Shown here in pieces: positions 5,826-9,385 of a stretch of 9,385 nt of DNA. Origin of the DNA: CAZAKZ01 sp964485695 (lineage in GTDB: Bacteria > Planctomycetota > JAFGQW01); NCBI GenBank assembly GCA_964485695.1, contig CAZAKZ010000186.1:1-9385 (forward strand), in the 5' to 3' direction. The translations under genes and the position numbers were made by a program. How positions within the stretch are numbered: the first letter of the stretch is position 1; the number at the start of each line of letters is the position of its first letter. The notes under the pieces are model-generated. The model had not been told where the DNA came from. It did not search any database and was given only the letters and a program-made list of their open reading frames with translations.

Positions 5826-5871
5826 GGAGATGGGTTGCATGTTTGAGCTCATTCATCGGAGGAGGAAAGTC

Positions 5872-6789
5872 ATGACCATGAAGACCTGCCGCACCGGCCT
5901 GGTCGTTCTTGCCTTTCTGTTGATCGGACTGCCCTCGGGGGCTCAACCTCCTGACATACCGAAGAATCCAGAGGAATGGGCCGAGCGAGCCAGAAAGTTC
6001 ACCGACTCCCTCAAGCCGGGCGGATTCGTCCGGTATCACGACTACCTCGATCCCGGGAACCTCGTCATCCTTGGGCGGATCAAAGGAGTATTCGCATCCC
6101 GCAAGAAGAAGATCGCCCCCAACGAAGTGGTTGCGCCGGGCGTCAAGGGGGAGCTGGGCAAGGGCATCGTGGCGGGCATCGCCCGCTACGGAAGGTCCAC
6201 CTTTTACCACGCCACGGGGAAGTCCCTCCTCACGGCCGAAGCGGTCCTCCTCGGCAGTCCCTCGTCCGACAGGGTGCAGCTGCGATACAAGGTCCAGGTC
6301 GAGAAGTCGGCCCGGGGCAAGACCAACTACGTGATGCTCGGGGATGAACCGGTCCACCTCCAGAAATCCCTCTACGGCCTCTGGATCCTGAAGCCGGAGA
6401 AGAAACCGAAGGGCGCGTACTCGATCCTGCGTCTGATCGCGTTCCGGGAGAAGCCCGGGGCCTCCAAGAAGCCCCTGATGACGTTCAGGAAGAACCAGGA
6501 GGACTACTTCGAGGTCAATGCCGCCATCCGGCTCTATACCGACGTCATCGAGGCCGCTCAGGGATTCTACGAGGCCGGCAAGCTCTCCGAGGCCGTGGCC
6601 ATCCTGGAGGAGGCCCTCAAGGACAAGCTGAAGATCCGTTCCCTGACCTTCGAGGACAGGGCCAAGGCCCTGGTCAAGCCCTACCGGACCAAGGTGGAGA
6701 AGCTCCTGAAAAAGCTCCGGGAGAAGAAGGAGGCCGCCAAGAAGGAGGGGCAGGCGTCCGGAGACCCGAAAGGCGGAAAGACCGGCTGA
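5872..6789 (+). CDS. Secreted protein of unknown function
   Basis: This 305-aa protein matches no family I recognise. Residues 1-24 form a signal peptide (MTMK start, hydrophobic stretch 9-20, likely cut after SGA or GAQ), so the protein should be exported to the periplasm or cell surface. There is no lipobox. Residues about 50-205 look like one globular domain with alternating strands (NLVILGRIKGVFAS, VQLRYKVQVEKS, YSILRLIAFRE). Residues about 212-255 are helical and resemble one TPR-like hairpin (FYEAGKLSEAVAILEEALK). The C-terminal 35 residues are very rich in Lys and Glu and end in a Gly/Lys tail, probably disordered. The ATG at 5872 is supported by GGAGGAGG at 5858-5865 with a 6-nt spacer; the longer in-frame ATG at 5671 is not. 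It is divergent from the zinc-ribbon regulator and shares its control region. A periplasmic binding or envelope role is possible but unsupported. Confidence 0.85.
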   Translation: MTMKTCRTGLVVLAFLLIGLPSGAQPPDIPKNPEEWAERARKFTDSLKPGGFVRYHDYLDPGNLVILGRIKGVFASRKKKIAPNEVVAPGVKGELGKGIVAGIARYGRSTFYHATGKSLLTAEAVLLGSPSSDRVQLRYKVQVEKSARGKTNYVMLGDEPVHLQKSLYGLWILKPEKKPKGAYSILRLIAFREKPGASKKPLMTFRKNQEDYFEVNAAIRLYTDVIEAAQGFYEAGKLSEAVAILEEALKDKLKIRSLTFEDRAKALVKPYRTKVEKLLKKLREKKEAAKKEGQASGDPKGGKTG

Positions 6790-6865
6790 TCCTGGACATT
6801 CCTCACTATTCCCTCAACCCGCCCGACCTGTCCATCGTTTCTCGTTCGATCACCGTATATCCAGG

Positions 6866-6871
6866 TATAAT
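6866..6871 (+). promoter_or_regulatory. TATAAT box upstream of the EEP hydrolase gene
   Basis: The 137-nt gap between the secreted-protein and hydrolase genes contains a perfect TATAAT at 6866-6871, 55 nt before the ATG at 6927. No good -35 is seen at 16-18 nt spacing, so this is a weak prediction. The gap holds no other gene and no clear terminator. Confidence 0.3.
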
Positions 6872-6926
6872 CTGCCCGGGGTAAAACGGTCTTTGGCCAC
6901 GGCAGGATCGAGTACGGAATCCGCCC

Positions 6927-7721
6927 ATGGAGACATCCCGGCAAGCCCGGTCCCCCGACCGGGGAAGTACGGTCCGGGTGGTGAGTCTGAACATCGCCCA
7001 CGGCCGGGGGACCGCTCCGCACCAGGCCCTCGTCCGGAAGAAGGACATCGAGGGGAACCTCGACGCCATCGCGCGGTTCCTGGCCGACGTGAATGCGGAC
7101 GTGGCGGCCCTGCAAGAGGTGGATGTGGACTGCACCTGGAGCGGCCGGTTCAGCCACCTCGACCACCTGGCCCGGAAGTCGGGCCTCACCCACGCTCTGG
7201 CGGGGACCCACACCCACGTCCGGCGGCGGCCCCTCGGGCCGCTCCGGTACGGCACCGCCCTGCTCTCGCGCCACCCCATGGTGGGGCGCCTCAAGCACGG
7301 ATTCAACCGACGGATCACGGGGAGAAAGGGATTCTGCGCGGCGACGATCCAGGTGGGGTCCCTCCACGTGGATGTGGTGAGCCTGCACCTGGACTTCGCC
7401 CGGTCCGCTGCCCGGAGGCGTCAGATCCGGAGCATGATCTCCATCCTGGAGATTCTGGGTCGGGAGCGCCCCCTGATCCTCGCGGGGGACTTCAACGCCT
7501 GCACCATCGCCGAATATCCTCTGTTCAAGGTGCTCGAGGCGTGGCGCAGCCTGCAGAAGGTGCCCTTTCTCTTTGCGGAAACCGCGACCTATCCCTCGGC
7601 CCGACCCCGGCACGCCATCGACCACATCTGGGCCACACCCGAGCTCCGATTCCGGTCCTACCGGGTGCATCCGGTCCGGCTATCGGATCACCTGCCCAGC
7701 GAGGTGGTCCTGGAGGTGTGA
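6927..7721 (+). CDS. Endonuclease/exonuclease/phosphatase (EEP) fold metal-dependent hydrolase
   Basis: This 264-aa cytoplasmic protein has the ordered motifs of the EEP superfamily, which cleaves phosphodiester or phosphomonoester bonds using Mg2+: SLNIAHG with N22, LQEVD with metal ligand E64, YGTALLSR (108-115), SLHLD with H154, LAGDFNA with D188 and N190, IDHIWATP with D232 and H233, and SDHLPSEV with D254 and H255. All residues expected for catalysis appear present, so it should be active. There is no signal peptide or membrane segment, and the length fits the single-domain group called ElsH-like or COG3568. The family covers DNA repair nucleases, nucleotide phosphatases and lipid phosphodiesterases, so the substrate is open. 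The Shine-Dalgarno before the ATG is weak; conserved sequence begins at about residue 16, so a slightly later start cannot be excluded. It ends 4 nt before the convergent sirtuin gene. Confidence 0.9.
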   Translation: METSRQARSPDRGSTVRVVSLNIAHGRGTAPHQALVRKKDIEGNLDAIARFLADVNADVAALQEVDVDCTWSGRFSHLDHLARKSGLTHALAGTHTHVRRRPLGPLRYGTALLSRHPMVGRLKHGFNRRITGRKGFCAATIQVGSLHVDVVSLHLDFARSAARRRQIRSMISILEILGRERPLILAGDFNACTIAEYPLFKVLEAWRSLQKVPFLFAETATYPSARPRHAIDHIWATPELRFRSYRVHPVRLSDHLPSEVVLEV

Positions 7722-7725
7722 AGGC

Positions 7726-8562
7726 TTATTCCGATCCCTCCGCCAGCACCTCCGCCATCCACGGCAGCACGTCTCCGCTCTTGCCCTGGCAGAAGAATCC
7801 GCCCTCGTTTTCCGCCAAGCGGCTGAAGGGATTGGCATCGGGATTCACATCCACCATGGGAATGCCCCGGTGGGCTGCAAGACTCCCGACCTGCACGGGG
7901 AGGTTGGTGGCGCCGGAGGTGCCGGCCGTGACCAGGAGAGCGGCCCGCTCGCCGGCGCGCAGCGAGCTCTCGAAATGGTAGTGGACCTCGTCGTAGCACT
8001 CGTCGAACCAGAGAACGTGGGGTCGGGCCGGGTGGCCGCATGCAGGGCAGACCAGGGCCTGCCGAGCGGCCTCATGGAGGGGGGAGGTGCGATCCATGTC
8101 GCCGATGCTGCCGGGGATGGGGTAAGTGTCCCGGCTGCACTCCCGGCTGCAACGCATGGTGTTGATGTCTCCGTGAATCGGGAAGGTGCGGCCCGGGGTA
8201 TTGCCCGTCCGCTGGTGGAGTCCGTCCACGTTCTGGGTGATGAGAAGAAAGCGATCTTCGAGAAGTCTTTCCATGCGGACCAGGGCCTGGTGTCCTGCAT
8301 TCGGCTCGGCCCGATTGCACAGGGTGCGGCGATAGAGGTACCACTGCCACACGGCTTCGGGATGGCGCTGGAACATGGCCCGGGTGGCCATCTCGGTGGG
8401 GGCATAGTTCCTCGAGCCCACGACCCAGTAGCCCTCTTCCCCCCGGAAAGTGGGGATGCCGCTCTCGGCCGATACACCGGCGCCGGTCAGAAACACCATG
8501 AGCCCGTTGCCCCGGGCAATGTCCCGGAGCGTTTCGGCCAGTTCAGCGTTGCGGTATTTCAT
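7726..8562 (-). CDS. Sir2-family NAD-dependent protein deacylase (sirtuin)
   Basis: This 278-aa cytoplasmic enzyme should remove acyl groups from lysines using NAD+, releasing nicotinamide and O-acyl-ADP-ribose. Motifs seen: GAGVSAESGIPTFRG (27-41), TQNVDGLH (109-116), catalytic His in PIHGD (H130), zinc cysteines C138, C142, C172 and C175, GTSG (214-217) and VNPD (239-242). In the helix after the cofactor loop it has Y75-x-x-R78, matching the Tyr/Arg pair (SIRT5 Y102/R105, CobB Y92/R95) that binds acidic acyl chains. That suggests desuccinylase or demalonylase ability besides deacetylation; activity is inferred from the family. The usual FGE after the second cysteine pair is FDE here (186-188). 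The ATG at 8562 has only a weak ribosome site. The gene lies 38 nt downstream of pyrE in the same direction, so they are probably cotranscribed. Confidence 0.93.
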   Translation of the reverse strand: MKYRNAELAETLRDIARGNGLMVFLTGAGVSAESGIPTFRGEEGYWVVGSRNYAPTEMATRAMFQRHPEAVWQWYLYRRTLCNRAEPNAGHQALVRMERLLEDRFLLITQNVDGLHQRTGNTPGRTFPIHGDINTMRCSRECSRDTYPIPGSIGDMDRTSPLHEAARQALVCPACGHPARPHVLWFDECYDEVHYHFESSLRAGERAALLVTAGTSGATNLPVQVGSLAAHRGIPMVDVNPDANPFSRLAENEGGFFCQGKSGDVLPWMAEVLAEGSE

Positions 8563-8600
8563 GGATTTGACTCGGACTCGTATCGAGGAGACCGTATCGT

Positions 8601-9179
8601 TCAGGCCGGGTCGTCCGCCAGGATCTCTTCCCGGGTAAAGATCGCAACCAGCTCAACGCCCGCCTGGCGGAGGTTTTCCGTGCCCCCTTCCTGGCGGTCC
8701 ACCAGCGTCACCACCAGGTTCACCTCGGCGCCGGCCTCGCGGACGGCCTCCACTGCCTTCAGGGCCGAGCCCCCGGTGGTGGTCACATCCTCCACCACTG
8801 CCACCGGTCCGGTGCCGGGGGGCAGGTGGCCTTCCACGGACTTGGACGTGCCGTGGCCCTTGACCTTTTTGCGAACAATGAAGGCCGGGAGGGGCTCTCC
8901 CTCCAGGTAGCTCACCGTGGACACGGCCGCCACCATGGGATCGGCCCCCAGCGTCAGGCCGCCCTGGGCCAGGAATCCCCGGCCCCGGAGGCACTCGAAG
9001 ACGAGTCGGCCGACGTAGTAGGCCCCCTCCGGATGGAGGGTGGTCATCTTCCCGTCCACATAGAAATCGCTCGTCTTACCCGAGGCAAGGGTGAAGGTGC
9101 CGGTTCTCACCGACTGCTCGCGGAGTATGGCCAGGAGCCGCTTCCGCATGGTACCGAGATCCTGAGATGGGCTGGACAT
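8601..9179 (-). CDS. pyrE: Orotate phosphoribosyltransferase
   Basis: This 192-aa enzyme joins orotate and PRPP to give orotidine monophosphate, the fifth step of de novo pyrimidine synthesis, working as a cytoplasmic dimer. The PRPP-binding signature VAVVEDVTTTGGSALKAVE lies at 126-144. The mobile catalytic loop RKKVKGHG is at 103-110, with K104, K107 and H109 matching K100, K103 and H105 of Salmonella PyrE. The N-terminal part has TLASGKTSDFYVDGK (30-44), the usual substrate region with SGKTSxFYVD. Length is normal for bacterial PyrE. The ATG at 9179 has GGAG eight nt upstream; Met11 is a less likely start. It is the first gene of a probable pyrE-sirtuin operon. I see no attenuator or pyrimidine-responsive leader in the short untranslated region. 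Confidence 0.96.
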   Translation of the reverse strand: MSSPSQDLGTMRKRLLAILREQSVRTGTFTLASGKTSDFYVDGKMTTLHPEGAYYVGRLVFECLRGRGFLAQGGLTLGADPMVAAVSTVSYLEGEPLPAFIVRKKVKGHGTSKSVEGHLPPGTGPVAVVEDVTTTGGSALKAVEAVREAGAEVNLVVTLVDRQEGGTENLRQAGVELVAIFTREEILADDPA

Positions 9180-9206
9180 GTGTAATTCTCCAATCGGGTA
9201 CCTGGA

Positions 9207-9234
9207 AATATACTTTCCCCCGGCGAGCTTTCCA
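9207..9234 (-). promoter_or_regulatory. Candidate pyrE promoter
   Basis: On the minus strand TGGAAA (9234-9229) and TATATT (9212-9207) are 16 nt apart, matching consensus at four and five of six positions. Transcription would start near 9200, about 20 nt before the pyrE ATG, leaving little room for leader regulation. Confidence 0.4.
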
Positions 9235-9385
9235 CTGCGAATTCCACGGATTACCTGTATAATCTTCCTGGAAGATCGGAGAGGCCACTCAGGAACCCCT
9301 CCGGGAGAATCCCGTCATGTGAAGAGGAAGACGTAACTACTCACCCCTCTCAGTATAAATTTTCCCTGAAAGGGCCAACTGAATG
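9235..9385. other. Right-edge intergenic sequence
   Basis: No coding region or RNA gene is recognisable here. TATAAT at 9258-9263 and TATAAA at 9354-9359 on the plus strand could serve a rightward gene starting beyond the window, but neither has a good -35. The last 60 nt are more A+T-rich, as expected of a promoter region. Confidence 0.4.

Larger units (their letters stand above)
5673..5871. promoter_or_regulatory. Divergent control region with duplicated inverted repeat
   Basis: These 199 nt separate the divergent regulator and secreted-protein genes. They contain two copies of the inverted repeat CCCGGAT/ATCCGGG, one with a 3-nt centre (5699-5715) and one with an 8-nt centre (5804-5825). 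Two TATAAT boxes read toward the regulator (5704-5709 and 5775-5780). I found no convincing plus-strand promoter for the 305-aa gene. Confidence 0.55.

Noticed and set aside
6681..7670. A 329-codon minus-strand open frame opposite the EEP hydrolase
   Set aside because: Low-complexity Gly/Pro/Arg/Val composition and no motifs; the plus-strand frame has every EEP catalytic residue.
7573..8910. A 445-codon plus-strand open frame across the sirtuin and part of pyrE
   Set aside because: It is antisense to two genes with full motif sets and has no recognisable domain or ribosome site.
9265..9385. A possible riboswitch in the right-edge sequence, because of short GGAGAG and CTGAGAG-like strings
   Set aside because: I could not fit either strand to the conserved core of the glycine, TPP or any other riboswitch I know.

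Overview
The window is a high-G+C, gene-dense bacterial chromosomal segment with eight protein-coding genes. I see no rRNA, tRNA, CRISPR array, insertion sequence or phage gene. Signal peptides, good Shine-Dalgarno boxes, sigma70-like promoters and the mix of families (Na+-coupled amino acid symporters, class III-like sirtuin, PyrE, an HTH/Zn-ribbon regulator) suggest a free-living heterotroph that scavenges amino acids. I cannot name the phylum from sequence alone; an Acidobacteriota-, Planctomycetota- or deltaproteobacteria-like lineage is only a guess.

Left part (1-5871) is a transport block. A minus-strand pair encodes a 509-aa neurotransmitter:sodium symporter (NSS) family transporter (733-2262) and, through an ATGA overlap, a 155-aa secreted single-pass membrane protein (269-736) whose last helix resembles MetS-type small subunits of NSS transporters. 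Divergent from it, across a 216-nt region with a plausible promoter on each strand, lies a PutP-like sodium:solute symporter (2479-4029). Its 3' end overlaps by 18 nt the convergent AGCS-family alanine/glycine symporter gene (4012-5373). The AGCS gene appears to start with TTG inside a TTGA overlap with the stop of a 100-aa HTH plus zinc-ribbon regulator (5370-5672), so regulator and transporter form a coupled pair. The 199 nt upstream of the regulator carry two copies of one inverted repeat, CCCGGAT/ATCCGGG.

Right part (5872-9179): a 305-aa secreted protein of unknown function and a 264-aa endonuclease/exonuclease/phosphatase (EEP) fold hydrolase lie on the plus strand. They converge, with a 4-nt gap, on a minus-strand pyrE-sirtuin pair.

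The strongest unexplained signals are regulatory. One is a pair of related 17-bp palindromic sites 51 bp apart at the left edge; the other is the duplicated CCCGGAT/ATCCGGG repeat between the regulator and the secreted-protein gene. On the protein side, the MetS-like partner with a periplasmic domain, and substitutions at positions known to matter in LeuT and PutP, deserve a second look. I found no clearly new multi-gene system such as a defence island or biosynthetic cluster.
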